DNA of 64,000 nt. Source: Diplodia intermedia. Its lineage: Eukaryota; Ascomycota; Dothideomycetes; Botryosphaeriales; Botryosphaeriaceae. The translations under genes and the position numbers were made by a program. Shown one piece after another: positions 1 to 10,218 of the stretch; within the stretch, counting starts at the first letter, position 1, and every line of letters starts with the position of its first letter. Location: positions 682,001 through 746,000 of the forward strand of contig JAKEKT010000003.1 in NCBI GenBank assembly GCA_021495925.1, read 5' to 3'. Below the pieces are notes generated by a model. It searched no databases and was not told the DNA's origin. It saw only the letters and a list, made by a program, of their open reading frames with translations.

Positions 1-1
1 G

Positions 2-154
2 ATGAGGGAGACGTGCCGCCCGATCAGGGTCGAGGTTTTCGAGATCGCGCCGCATGTGAGGGAGGAGGTGCTGCGCGGGTGGGTGCCGCCTGCCGCTAGC
101 GACTATGCTGGATGCCATGGGCTGGGCGTGCCGTTGGGGGAGAAGAGGGAATGA
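2..154 (+). CDS. Possible C-terminal end of a gene cut by the window edge
   Basis: An open frame runs from the left edge to a TGA at 152-154 and would encode about 50 residues ending in GVPLGEKRE. The segment IRVEVFEIAPHV resembles the strand near the C-terminus of DltE-like short-chain dehydrogenases, where 'VRVIEIAPPYV' is common, so this may be the tail of such an oxidoreductase. There is too little sequence to show a catalytic site. An ATG at position 2 exists but is probably internal. The call rests on one short motif and the edge position, and chance open frame is a real alternative. Confidence 0.3.
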   Translation: MRETCRPIRVEVFEIAPHVREEVLRGWVPPAASDYAGCHGLGVPLGEKRE

Positions 155-620
155 AAGAGAGGAGGAGGAGGAGGATGATATACAGATCGACGCCTTGCCA
201 TCACAGCGGTCGATGGGAGATTTAAACCCTCTAAGCTCACCGAGATCAACACACTCGTTCTATGAATAGTTGGACACCAGATCCGGACGTAAATGAAAGT
301 TTCAGATGCCTGCATTTACGTCCGGGCCTTGTATTCAACTACACCACCTCCCGTGTGTAGAGTAGAACATCTCTACCAAGTAGATACGCGTCGTTCAGGT
401 TCTTTTTTATCATCCGCTATGCCATAGTGTTACTAGAGCATCGAGGAGAGAAGTGAGAACTGACTTAAATTAGAACTGATGCTAGACAATTTTGTGCGCG
501 CAGACACCAACGCCAAACAGGAGAAGAACGAGAGGAAATGGAAGGTCTCGCTTACAAGGCCCCTTCATGATGCCCCTGCTGACTGTTCTACGAGACGTCG
601 CCCTCTACTTGATCAGCCGC
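155..620. other. Intergenic stretch with a perfect inverted repeat
   Basis: No coding frame is convincing here. The only structure seen is a 13-base perfect inverted repeat at 283-295 and 313-325 (listed separately). The stretch separates the plus-strand gene end at the left edge from the minus-strand gene ending at 621, so it holds two convergent 3' flanks. Confidence 0.5.
283..325. repeat. Perfect 13-base inverted repeat, 17-base loop
   Basis: The left arm CCGGACGTAAATG (283-295) is exactly complementary to the right arm CATTTACGTCCGG (313-325), with a 17-base spacer. As RNA it would form a stable hairpin. It lies between two convergent gene ends, so a 3'-UTR hairpin or the terminal repeats of a decayed small element are both possible. 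Confidence 0.7.
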
Positions 621-2094
621 CTAACCGGGCGCGACGGGGGCATGAGCCAGGAGCATCGAGCCCCAGTAGCCGTTGGGGTACGCTCTGGTATCCAGGTGGA
701 CGCAGTGCAGCAGTTCGAGGCAAGTCTCGCGCACGGCCTTATACTCCGCTCGATCATGCGGCGACGGGGGCGTACCCTGCGGCGTCAGGTACACCGCGCC
801 GTCCCTGACCAGGCAGTGGGCCGCCCACACCCACACAGACATCCAACCCTTCCATCCCCTCTTCGATGACATCCTCCTGTGGAGCGCCGTGAAGGTCATG
901 GGCGGGTGGCTGTCAAGGTCGGGGCCGTCCTCACACATCCTCCTGGCGAACTTGTCTCGCAATCTGAGCCTGCGAAGAGCGCCCATGTCAGCACACCGAG
1001 TTAACAAGCCCTTCGAACGGGCGTGCATGTGGGAGCAGAGGGCCTTTTCTCACCATCCCTTGCGCAGGCCCAACTCCTTCTCGTAATGCACGGGCTCGGC
1101 GCCCTTGGCGAAGCGACGCAAGTGCTGGTTGACTGCCGGATCCATGATCATCCGGAGCATGTTCCACGGCGTTCCGGTTCGGAGCGCGTGCTTCCAGAAC
1201 GCGACAAAGGTGTCGACCTTGAAGGGGAACAGCGTGACCACCATTTTCTGCTGGGGCACGGCCCCGATGCCTTGCGAGAGATCCGAGGAGTCCTCGGCCA
1301 GCTCGAAGCACTCCCGAGGGTCGTCGTATACGGACTGCAGAGAACCTTGGGCCTGCTGCGACGACGCATGTCGGCCTGCAGGCTGCCGTGAAGAGGTCGC
1401 CGAAGCCTCCACGGGCTCCAGGTTTAGTAACGTCTTGTAGTAGCTCGAGCGCGGGACCAGGGGCTGGCCGTGGGGAGGACAATCGCGCTCGAGGTCCTGA
1501 TGAGCGTCACAGAGCAGGTCTAGCGCCTGTTTGTAGCAATTTTTGAGATATGCCGCCGTCGCCGCCCTCCTCGTCGTCTTGTCTTCCTTGTTTACCATGC
1601 TGAAGGCCTCGTAGGCGGCGTCGTGGTTGAAAGCGTACGTGTTGTCGTTGTCGAAAGCAAACATGTCGGCATCCACGACTAGTTTGTGAGCGGCGACCAT
1701 CCAACAGTTTCGGTGATTGAATGACTCGTCGTTGATGAAGCTCTGCAAGCTCGTGTTTTGCATCCTGGTCCTAGTATCCTCATTGTCCAGAAGGCCAAGG
1801 AGTGTATAGGCGGCCTTGTCGCGCCAGATCTGCCTGCGAGCGGAAAGAATTAGTTGACGACGAGAAAGACGACGGGTCCGATACTTACCAAGCAGTAGCT
1901 TCCGTATTGTTATTCTCTTTGATTAATCGCTCTATAATCTCAATATCGTTGCGGAAGCCGAGCTGGAACCTCTCACGATCGCGCTTGTTGTCCGAGTAGA
2001 ACGTCAAGGCCCATTCGAACAATATCTCCTTGAGGTTAGGACCATCGGCCAACGCCTTCGAGTGGTGGCTGCCGCCGCGTCGAGTGCGCACCAT
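621..2094 (-). CDS. Unknown protein, three exons, 444 residues
   Basis: I do not recognise the family. Exons on the minus strand: 2094-1889, 1833-1054 and 969-621. Intron 1 (55 bases) has a GTAAGT donor and a CGCAG acceptor. Intron 2 (84 bases) has GTGAGA, a GCTGAC branch point and TTCGCAG. Intron 2 is a multiple of three and carries an in-frame TGA immediately after the donor, so unspliced sequence looks like two stacked frames. Both junctions restore a Trp codon and keep frame. The product is mostly helical and polar, with no signal peptide or membrane segment, and has a Gln/Ser-rich stretch near the middle (SSQQAQGSLQS). The 5' end is uncertain: TTATAAACAG lies just before the ATG and could be a TATA-like element or the acceptor of another upstream intron. 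Confidence 0.6.
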
Positions 2095-2819
2095 ATCTGT
2101 TTATAATGCAGGGTTCGGAAGCAGACCGGCTAGTGTTCTTTGCGCCCGTCGGATGGTGGTGGAATAAAGCCACGAGCGAGCGCGGAATGTAGCGTACAGC
2201 AGTGGGTGAGCGGGACGGTGGTGTTGTGTTAATCGAAGCGCGCTGGGCGAACAGAAGCTGAATTGCGTCGAAAAGCAGAAGATCGTTGGCTAGCGCGGCC
2301 GCAAGGAGGGCTGCTGTACGTGAACAACTCTTTTCACTTTCACTGCTGCTGTCATGGCAGCTTAGCATTAACCTGCGCTGCGACGAATGGTGACGGCCAT
2401 TCTCGTCGAAGCGGGAGCGCGCTGTCTTCCTTGGACAACGCCGTATGCCACCTAAACTCGGCGACCCCTGTTAAACCCTCCTTCTTGATACTTGTCTATC
2501 TTTTGTGGTATTCCATTGCGGGGAGGAAGTCTCCGTTGAATCGTGAGCGCCGCCAGGCCTGGACAAATCATCACAACCATCCTACTGGATTCTCTTCGCC
2601 AAATAGCCGCGTCTTCTTAATCACCGCATGGTTGCTTTTATGAGACATATTCTCACCACCCAAGCGTATTTTCAAATCATCCAGCACGTTCAATCGTCTA
2701 CAGTGTTCAAGTGACGGAGAAATCACCATCTTCGAGAACCTTGCTCTCCCACAACGCCCCGAACAGCTTCAATGTTCGCTCTTCGGCACTCCTCGCTCTT
2801 TCCGGTCGCCTCTATACTC

Positions 2820-3159
2820 TTAAAGAGTCTGTAAATCTCTTGCTTGCTCTCGCTCTTCGCCGGCTCGATTAGGAGGGCGCGAGCCATTTACAAAGAACGT
2901 CGTAGCCCATTCAGAGTACGTACCACAGCGACAGCGACAGCAACACAGGGCTTGCGGTAAATCTGATGAGTCATACGAGATAGAAATAATCGAGAGGTGC
3001 TTCACCTACCAACGTCCCATCTCTTGTCCACTTTTCGAGGATCGCATCGATACATTCCGACACAGCTCGGTCGAAGTCAGCACCAGCCAAGCCAGCGCCT
3101 TCAGTAGTTGCAGAGACCACACTATCGCTCGGCGCAGCTCCATAGAGCCAGGCCTTCAT
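2820..3159 (-). CDS. Weak candidate small split gene
   Basis: From an ATG at 3159 an exon-like frame begins MKAWLYGAAPSDSVVSA and continues through FDRAVSECIDAILEKWTRDGT. It then meets a GTAGGT donor-like site near 2999, while a TGACTCATCAG acceptor-like site follows at about 2960. A second donor-like GTACGTACT occurs at about 2920. The amino-acid composition of the first segment is coding-like, but the later segments shift frame and end soon. This could be a small multi-exon gene, the remnant of one, or chance. No family is recognised. Confidence 0.22.
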
Positions 3160-3363
3160 GACACCAGTGTACGGCTAACGCGCCTGTGCGCTGCTCTCCC
3201 GGTCACCAATTCCACTTACGTCCTGCTCCAGCGTCGACAGCTTCTCTCCAGCCTCCTGTGCGGCGCCTCTGCCTACGCATCCATCGAAAGTATGCAGCTT
3301 TGACTACTACTGCTGTGAGCCGGTCGTCTCATCCTTCTGATTCGCCCATTCGACGCGGAGGTC

Positions 3364-3642
3364 ATGAACGATATCGCAACAATTTCCGCAATGAACATCA
3401 CGATAATTGACTCCATCGCCAAGAAATTTGCTTGTAACCTACTTGAAACCGCAAGAGAACGCCTGTTCGCCGAGACTGCAAGGTTACAGGTTACTTATGA
3501 GACTCTGCGATTCATTCGCCAGCAGCTGAGGAGCCGTCGGGCTCTGAACTGCGACTCCAAGAACCCCTTCAGAGACACCATGACGCCAAGCCAGGCGCCC
3601 TCCGCCGAAGCCATAATTCCAGTATGGTTTCTCGCCCCGTAA
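3364..3642 (+). CDS. Weak candidate small ORF, 92 residues
   Basis: An ATG-started frame of 92 codons contains a helical, charged middle (LLETARERLFAETARLQ) that looks more like protein than the surrounding frames. It has no recognised domain, signal peptide or membrane segment, and no neighbour that would explain it. I list it only because the composition is coding-like; chance is the main alternative. Confidence 0.18.
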   Translation: MNDIATISAMNITIIDSIAKKFACNLLETARERLFAETARLQVTYETLRFIRQQLRSRRALNCDSKNPFRDTMTPSQAPSAEAIIPVWFLAP

Positions 3643-5577
3643 CCATGTCTTTTACGTTAATAACTGACGGGTCGGCGATTCCTCCAGAGGAACACGTCGA
3701 TGTTCCTAAGGTGCTCCCGAAACGTCCGCTTCGCCGCCCAGAAAGCCCGTGAAGCTAACCAGTGCAGCCTGCCATCCACATTACCCGGCATTCTACCATC
3801 GAGTGGTGTTTCCGCGCAAGCAGAAAGGGTTTTAAGGCTGAGAGGCTCATCATTCTCGGCTGCTACAACGAGTCGGTTTTTCGCGACCTCCCCCCGGCAA
3901 GCAATCTTCAGGGAGGCGGCACGAACGGGCTGCTCTGACGGCTACGGTGGCGGCCGCTACACACCAGGGCTCAACGGTGGACGAAAAGACAATAGAAGGG
4001 AAAAGCCGTCCGCGAAGCAGGCAATTTGCGCTTGAGTAGTCTATGGCGGAATGAGGAAAGAACACAAGGCAGCAGTGTATGAAGACCAAGACCAAAGACG
4101 AGTTAAAGGACCATTACGATAGCATGGTCCAATCCGTGATGCCGTGCTCCATCGTGTTGTGCGAAATTACTACTCACTGACCGAAGGCGCAGCTCAACCT
4201 CTGAACGATCAGCTTGCTGGCGACGGCGCTTTCCACGGACTGCCAGAAAGCTCTCTGGCTGCTCTGCGAAGGTATACATTTCCCCCTACTGCTACTACGC
4301 AAACAAGGACATACGGCTGATCAAACCGGGCAGCAGCGTCGCCATCAATGTCGCCAGTGCCCGCACTTCTGCCGAGCGTGACACGAGCCCACACAAACTG
4401 CTTTCGCACTTCTAGACCAGTCTTGTAGTAGCAGCATGTCAAGGCTTTCTGTCGAATGTCGGTGGCTAGTGCTACGGTCAAGGCGCTGCCGCTGCAGCTA
4501 CCTACCACGCAGTGTTTGGCCCACGTCCTCCCTCCCACCACGAGGCACAACACTCGGCACGACAGGGCGGCAGACGGCGGGGGGCCCGCCCCAATTCCAC
4601 GGGAGAGATATAAGAGAGACATGCTTGGGGTAACCGATGGCGCGCTGGACGGATGCTTCGTTGTGGAGAGCCGGGTCATTGGGCAGCGGATCAGATTCTT
4701 CTGAGATTCGGCAACTTTCTATTCCGAGTGGGGAGATCAAACAATGGCCTGAGAAGCCTCAAATGGCCATGAGATGACCGGCGCAGCAGTACAATTGTGG
4801 CTTTGTGCGTTGGGGACTTGGAGCATGCACGCTGCGGCAGGAGTCCGGAGCCGTAGGATAAGGGCGCTCAGCAGGTTCGCGCTTCATGCCTGCTACCGCG
4901 AACGTTGCATCTAGCTAGCCGTATACGTCTATGCGACATGGCAGGATGAGGAGAAGGCGAGGGTGCACTCTGTCTGTACACGCCAGACGCAGGGAAGCCC
5001 AATACTCAAAGGTTTCGTGTCAACCATATGGCGCATCACTAAACAAAGGTGTATACATTAAACGCAAGCAGAAGGCAAGCATGTAGTAGGAATGCATGTT
5101 TGTTATGGAATCTTATGCCATTGCATGTTATGCCAGCATGCCAGCCACTTTTCCCTTTGTGGTAGTAGTGGTGTTTTCTCTGGAGCCGCTTCTTTCTTTT
5201 CTTTCCAACCGCTAGTTGTTTTGGACCGTTCTCCCGCTTTCCCATTGACGAAAGCCAAATTACCTGAAACCTGATGTCTAGCCACCTCGCTTTCCTGTAG
5301 CCCAAGCCCCGTTTGTCAAGAAGAAGACGGCCAAGAAGGAAAAAGAAAAACCGCCTGGTCCAGAGTGAAACAAATCAAGTAAGAGCCAGTGTCAATTGGA
5401 CAACAGGCTAAGAATAGAGAGTTTTAGGGTAAAGCAAGAGCCCTGCAAGGATCCGGCCATTAGTGCATCGCCTTCGCAAGCTTGACCAAGAACAAGACAA
5501 CCTCTGGTGTTGACGCCGTCGAGCATGCTAATCAGCGCTACCCGCGCACTCCAAGCTGCCAGCCGCCTGCAGTCCCC

Positions 5578-6760
5578 TCAAACGCCAGAAGAAGGCTCCT
5601 CAGCAGGCTTGTCGGCAGGCTCCTCAGCAGGTTTGTCGGCAGGCTCGTTGGAAGACTTGTGGGCAAGCTCCTCAGCAGGCTTGTCGGCGGGCTCGTCGGA
5701 AGACTTGTCGGCAGGCTCGTCAGAAGGCTCCTCGGTAGGCTCGTCGCAAGACTTGTCGGCAGCCTCATTGGCAGCGTTCAGCCAGTCAGTCAAAGCCGTC
5801 TTGACGGTCTGCTCGGTATCGTTGAGGGTGGCAGTCTCCTTTTCCTCCTTGGTAACCATAGCCTGATCGTCAGCAGCCGGGACCTTCTCCTCCCCCGTTT
5901 CCTCTGCAGCCGCTTCCGTCTTCGCCCTCTTCGCGGGGGGCTGCTCGTCTTCACCGTTGTCGCTGGCATGAGTGCGCTTTTCGCCGTCCTTGCCGTGGTG
6001 GTGGTAGTCGTCATCCTTGTTCTCTTCGCCCTCTGGGTGTTGGCTAGGGTTCATCAGACGAAGCAGGTCGGGCGGATAAACAAGAGCCGGAGGAGCAGGC
6101 GCAGGCGCAAGCGCAGCAGTAGAATGGTCGAGCGTACCGACAAGGACAAGCCCCGAGTTGCCGTCGGCGGGAGGAGGCGGCATGACGGAAGGCGAGGAGA
6201 CGTGCGCATGAGACGTGGCCGCGGCCGGAAGAGCGTCGACGGCGTCGTCACGCTTCTCGTCGAGCGCCATGAGCAGGGAGTCGACGACGTGGTGCTCTTC
6301 CTTGACGGTGTCGACCGGGGCGCTGGCGTGGGGGCCGTTCTCTTCGCTGTGGCTGGGGCTGGAGTCGGCCCTCCCGATCTGGATGCGTTCATCGCCGCGG
6401 GTAAGGCGCCGCAAGATGCCGTTCACCTCGTCGCGCGCCGAGTCGATGTCGGTGTTGAGGCGCGCGGCAATGCCGGCGAGGTAGACCTGGGGCGAGGAGG
6501 CTGGTGTCAGCTACGAGTGGCGTGCGGGACCGAGCGCGGGCAATGTGCGATGAACGGGTGTGGACGTCGAACTCCTGACTGCAGGAAATCGTGGTTGGAG
6601 CGTCCAAAGCGCCTTGCACGAGGAACACGGAAGACGAGCTTACCTTGGGGGACAGTAGCAGGTTGCCAAGGATGGCTCTCATGATCTGTACGTCACGATC
6701 ATGATCACGACCACCATCGTCCGGGCCCGGAGAGGTGTCGATGCCATCGGGATTGGCCAT
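5578..6760 (-). CDS. Acidic low-complexity protein with C-terminal Pro-Ala-Asp-Lys repeats, probably nuclear
   Basis: Two exons, 6760-6644 (39 codons) and 6486-5578, join in phase 0 across a 157-base intron (GTAAGC donor, CCCCAG acceptor) to give 341 residues. Residues 20-75 form the only ordered-looking part (DVQIMRAILGNLLLSPK, then VYLAGIAARLNTDIDSARDEV and GILRRLTRGDERIQIGR). The rest is acidic and probably disordered. The run QPPAKRAKTE closely resembles the c-Myc type nuclear localisation signal, so a nuclear role is inferred. Residues of about 287-341 are degenerate repeats of (D/E)EPADKPAEEP type, matched in DNA by imperfect repeats at 5580-5760. Function is unknown. The intron length and the strong N-terminal ATG make the gene model fairly secure. 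Confidence 0.7.
5580..5760 (-). repeat. Imperfect short tandem repeats encoding (E)EPADKPA units
   Basis: On the plus strand variants of 'cagcaggcttgtcggcaggc' recur with a 12-24 base spacing through this stretch. They encode the Pro/Ala/Asp/Lys/Glu-rich tail of the minus-strand protein. Such a tract can expand or contract by slippage, so its length may vary between strains. Confidence 0.75.
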
Positions 6761-9700
6761 AGTTGTGAACGGATATCGCCCTGGATGAGGCAGAGAATCG
6801 GCGAGCTGGAAACGTTGTGCGGATGCGCAGGCAAAGGCGTCGAGCAGCTTTCGTGCTAGCCCTTGAGGGGGTTGTCGAATCTCTTATGGTTGGGTGGCGG
6901 GCAGTGTGTGGGTTTGGTCTGCGACAGGTAGGTTTTGGTGGGCCGAGGAGACGGTAGGCGCTGCATGGCATTTCCAGAACACGCGCCAGGCGACACGCGC
7001 CAAACCACTCTAGCCCCGTTTGGAGCTCGCACCCAGGGACATGCTATGATTCGTCGCTAGATCCTTGCTGAAGAAGCCCGTCTGCACGCCGCGATGAACG
7101 AGCCAAGAAGCAAAATCGAGATCCCGTACTCGACCATTGATCAGGGACGGATGCAGCCAGCTACTTGCCCGTGAGAACGCTCCGTGGTATGTCTTTCAGT
7201 GCCATTGGCACAGTGCTTAGGCATTGGAGATCAGCGCGCCTCGTGCTTGTCTGCCGCCCCGGTGCCTGTGGCTACGCATCCGCAGCGGACACTGCCTCAT
7301 GATTTCGGGGATCGCCTTGGCCTCGTAGCGCGGTCATCCCGATAAAGTGCGCAACCGAGGGACCGCAACTTGGCCTACAGCTGCGACGAGTCTGCGCGAG
7401 ATGCAGAAAATGCAGTGCGCAAGCGACCTGCCAGCGAATTCCGGATCGCATCACTGGCGACAGCGCAACACTGCTTCTTTGCAACAACAGGAACTCCCAA
7501 CCCCGATCGACATTTCCACCATGAGCTACTGACGGCAGTTAGTGATGCTTCGCGAGCCCAGAAAAAAGCGTATGCCGTCTTGTTTGTACAGCTCGCTCGG
7601 GCGACTGCATGCGCTCGCCCCGCTACCCGACAAATCAACCTGTCTACTACGACAACCCGATCAAGACATAGTGCCTCCTATGCAACCGAAAAATTCACAC
7701 TCCTCCATCTATAGCTTTCGCGGCTTCGCATTTCATGTACGAACGGCACTCCAGCAGCTCAGGGGCAAGGTAGCTCGAACGAGTCGACCGCGCACTGGTA
7801 CATACATATCTTGAACAACCCACCGATGAGGGCTCAGATGATATCAAGCTTCCATTCTCTCGCTACTATGTAAGCATATAAAGCTACGTAGCGATTAAGC
7901 GCACCAAATATCGAGCTACGGCCAGCTTTCAAACCGCAACAAATGAAGTAAACGAGGCCAGAACACTTTACGAGTGGGTGCGACACTCAACCTTCTCATC
8001 TCGAAAAGTTACTTAACGGTGCTCTAGACTTGTATCAGTTTCCTAAGACAGGTGTGTTCAGCCTTAAAATCTTATCTACGGGGGAGAAACACCTCGATCC
8101 AGCCGCAACATACCACCGAATCCCGATCAAGCATGCGTTCCGGTAACAAAAGTTCGAGAAGGGAGCAAACGTTCGAGTGGCGTATCCATGAAACTATCTA
8201 TGGATAAGAAAGCACAGAATGCCATCAGTCTGCTCACTCGGGCCCCAGAAAAAAATGTTTCAGCCTGTCAAAAACCTTCGTAATCGTCCAGGCTTCCGAG
8301 ACAACGGTCGACTGTCAGCCTCGCAGAACGCCTATTTTCGATACAAGCAAGAGTAAGAACACAGCAAGTATGTACAGTATACTGGATACGGGATTCTTTA
8401 AGGAATGAAGGGGAGCATCTCTACATGGGTGGTAAGGATTGGAAGCTCATGACGCTCTTTGCGTTTGGCGCTCAATTTTGCCTACGGGAGACCCATCGAG
8501 AGAAGTACGACAGTACGAGCTGGAACATCATACTGAAAAGCTTCTACAGTCCTGGATAAGCATGTGCAGACAATCCAAGTACGCTTTTCGTACAGCCATC
8601 GCAGACAGGCGCGGCATCAACCTCCGGTGCATCGTGGGCATGTAGCAATACCAGGTCAAGAGGTAGACATTGGGAGAAGGTTGTTGTTAGAGGTAGCAAT
8701 AATGTATATAGCTTACCTATTGCAAGGCACAGGCGTAGGCTGGAAGACAGTCCAGTACCCCTGTCAAATCTACCATGCATGACGGATTTATGGAAGGTTC
8801 TGTAGACTCATAAGCTTTCCGCGGACACTTCTAAGCCTTATATGGTCTCTACCACGCACACTAGGAGGGTTAGTGAGAGCATTATCGCGAAGTAGTGTCG
8901 TTGTGCGTTATAATACGCAGCGTGGGTGCAAAGCATCTGAATTCTGACCAATCAAGGCGGGGACGCTGCGTTCTCGGAATCAAACATTGCTAAAGACGCG
9001 GACTCTAGAGAACACACGCGGTCATATTCGCAATTCCAACGGGTATAATTGTTCCTAGCTGAGTGTATGTTTCCTTGGCGGCGGTATAAAGAAGCGATGC
9101 CAAGCGCTCGACCTTCATGTCGTACGAAACCAGCACACTGCCTAGCTTCTAGGATTCGTCGGCACAACGGCGGTTGAAGGGCCTTGAACCCGAGTAGTAA
9201 GAGCTGTAGCAAGTGCCTTCTAGAAGCATCCAGGTCAAAGATAGTGTTTACTCAAGAAAGCAAGACACGGCCTTGTGATACGTCATTGCAGCCTGTGCCA
9301 CCGAAGGAGAAGGCTCAAGTAAGCCCGCTGACGTGGACCACTCAGGATTGAGGGCGGCCCTTGAAAATTATGGAGTGCCTTTCACAGGTTGGTATTGTGC
9401 GCTGCATCGGCGCATGGTCGAAGTTTCTGGTCCCTGCCTCTCAAAATCCACACCACTCCGTGCACCCCGTCAACCCCAACAACACCGAGCTACCCTTGCG
9501 CGCCGGATTCAGCTGGCCATAACTGCTGAAGACTTTCAGGTCACACGTAGCGCATCTCACGAGGTTGACGTTCGACAGCGGCAGCTTGCAGCGACTCCCC
9601 CACCGCGAGTTCGCAGTTCGCGACCCTCAGAACACCTCTGGACCAGTGCCGCGCGACAGTGAGCGCGCAACTCTCCATTGCGCTTGAATCTTCAACAAAC

Positions 9701-9819
9701 AGTACACTAGAGCCTCCCGCCCTCCACAACATCCGCGAGCACAACATCTCCAGATCATCAAAGAACCACCAACCCGGCGCTCCAACCAACGGCTCAACAA
9801 GCCTCCCTCCACACATAAA
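6761..9819. other. About 3 kb with no supportable gene
   Basis: I see no frame with a recognised motif or coherent splice pattern. Immediately left is the promoter side of the minus-strand gene starting at 6760. Positions 7850-9250 are more A/T-rich than the coding blocks and contain many stops in all frames, which could reflect a decayed element, but no terminal repeats or transposase remnants are visible. Positions 9650-9819 are the 5' flank of the small membrane protein gene. Confidence 0.4.
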
Positions 9820-10218
9820 ATGGCAATCAAAATCGGCACTCTCATCCCCCTCACCATCGCCAGCCTGTTGTTCTGCCTCATCCTCATCTGCCTGGGCTTC
9901 ATCGCCTACCGCATCGCCCAGATCCTGCACGAGAGGTACACCGGCACCACCAGCACCACCGCTGCCGCCTCTTTGGCGCCCTCTGGCGCAAACGAGCAGC
10001 AGCCCTGCAGCAGCAGGAGGAGGACGTGGAGGAGCAGAACATCCTTCTTGACCGCCAACAACCCCTTCAGCCGCCGCCTCCTCCGCCGCCAGCAGAAGAC
10101 GACAGCTACAGACGCCGTAGAAGACATTGAGCTGCAAGAGCTTCCACACCCCCGATTCGACATCACGCACGAAAGACTAACTACTCATCCTCCTCCTCCT
10201 CCTCCGCCGCCGTGCTGA
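9820..10218 (+). CDS. Small single-span membrane protein, 132 residues
   Basis: The ATG at 9820 sits in an A-rich leader (cataaaATGGC), a good fungal start context. Residues 5-30 (IGTLIPLTIASLLFCLILIC and following) form one strong hydrophobic segment, which may be a membrane anchor or an uncleaved signal. After it the protein is polar, with an Arg-rich part (SRRLLRRQQK) and a short acidic patch (DAVEDIELQELP), and ends in a run of prolines. The positive charge after the segment suggests a cytosolic C-terminus. No family is recognised. Many ascomycetes carry small proteins of this layout with no known function. The gene stands alone, with wide non-coding flanks. Confidence 0.5.
   Translation: MAIKIGTLIPLTIASLLFCLILICLGFIAYRIAQILHERYTGTTSTTAAASLAPSGANEQQPCSSRRRTWRSRTSFLTANNPFSRRLLRRQQKTTATDAVEDIELQELPHPRFDITHERLTTHPPPPPPPPC

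Larger units (their letters stand above)
2095..5577. other. Gene-poor interval, only weak short frames
   Basis: No intact gene can be supported across about 3.5 kb. Two weak candidates are listed separately (2820-3159 minus and 3364-3642 plus). The remainder has short frames on all strands with no family motif and no consistent splice pattern. Positions 4940-5570 are relatively A/T-rich and contain the promoter-distal flank of the acidic protein gene ending at 5578. Confidence 0.4.

Noticed and set aside
2820..3005. Similarity of 'SEWATTFFVNG' to 'FEWALTFYSDN' in the gene at 621-2094, suggesting a partial duplicate
   Set aside because: Only about ten residues match, and the segment probably spans a splice donor (GTACGTACT), so it is likely coincidence.
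7850..9250. RIP-decayed transposon
   Set aside because: A/T-richer than the genes, but no terminal repeats, target-site duplication or transposase/reverse-transcriptase remnants were seen. A RIP index would have to be computed.
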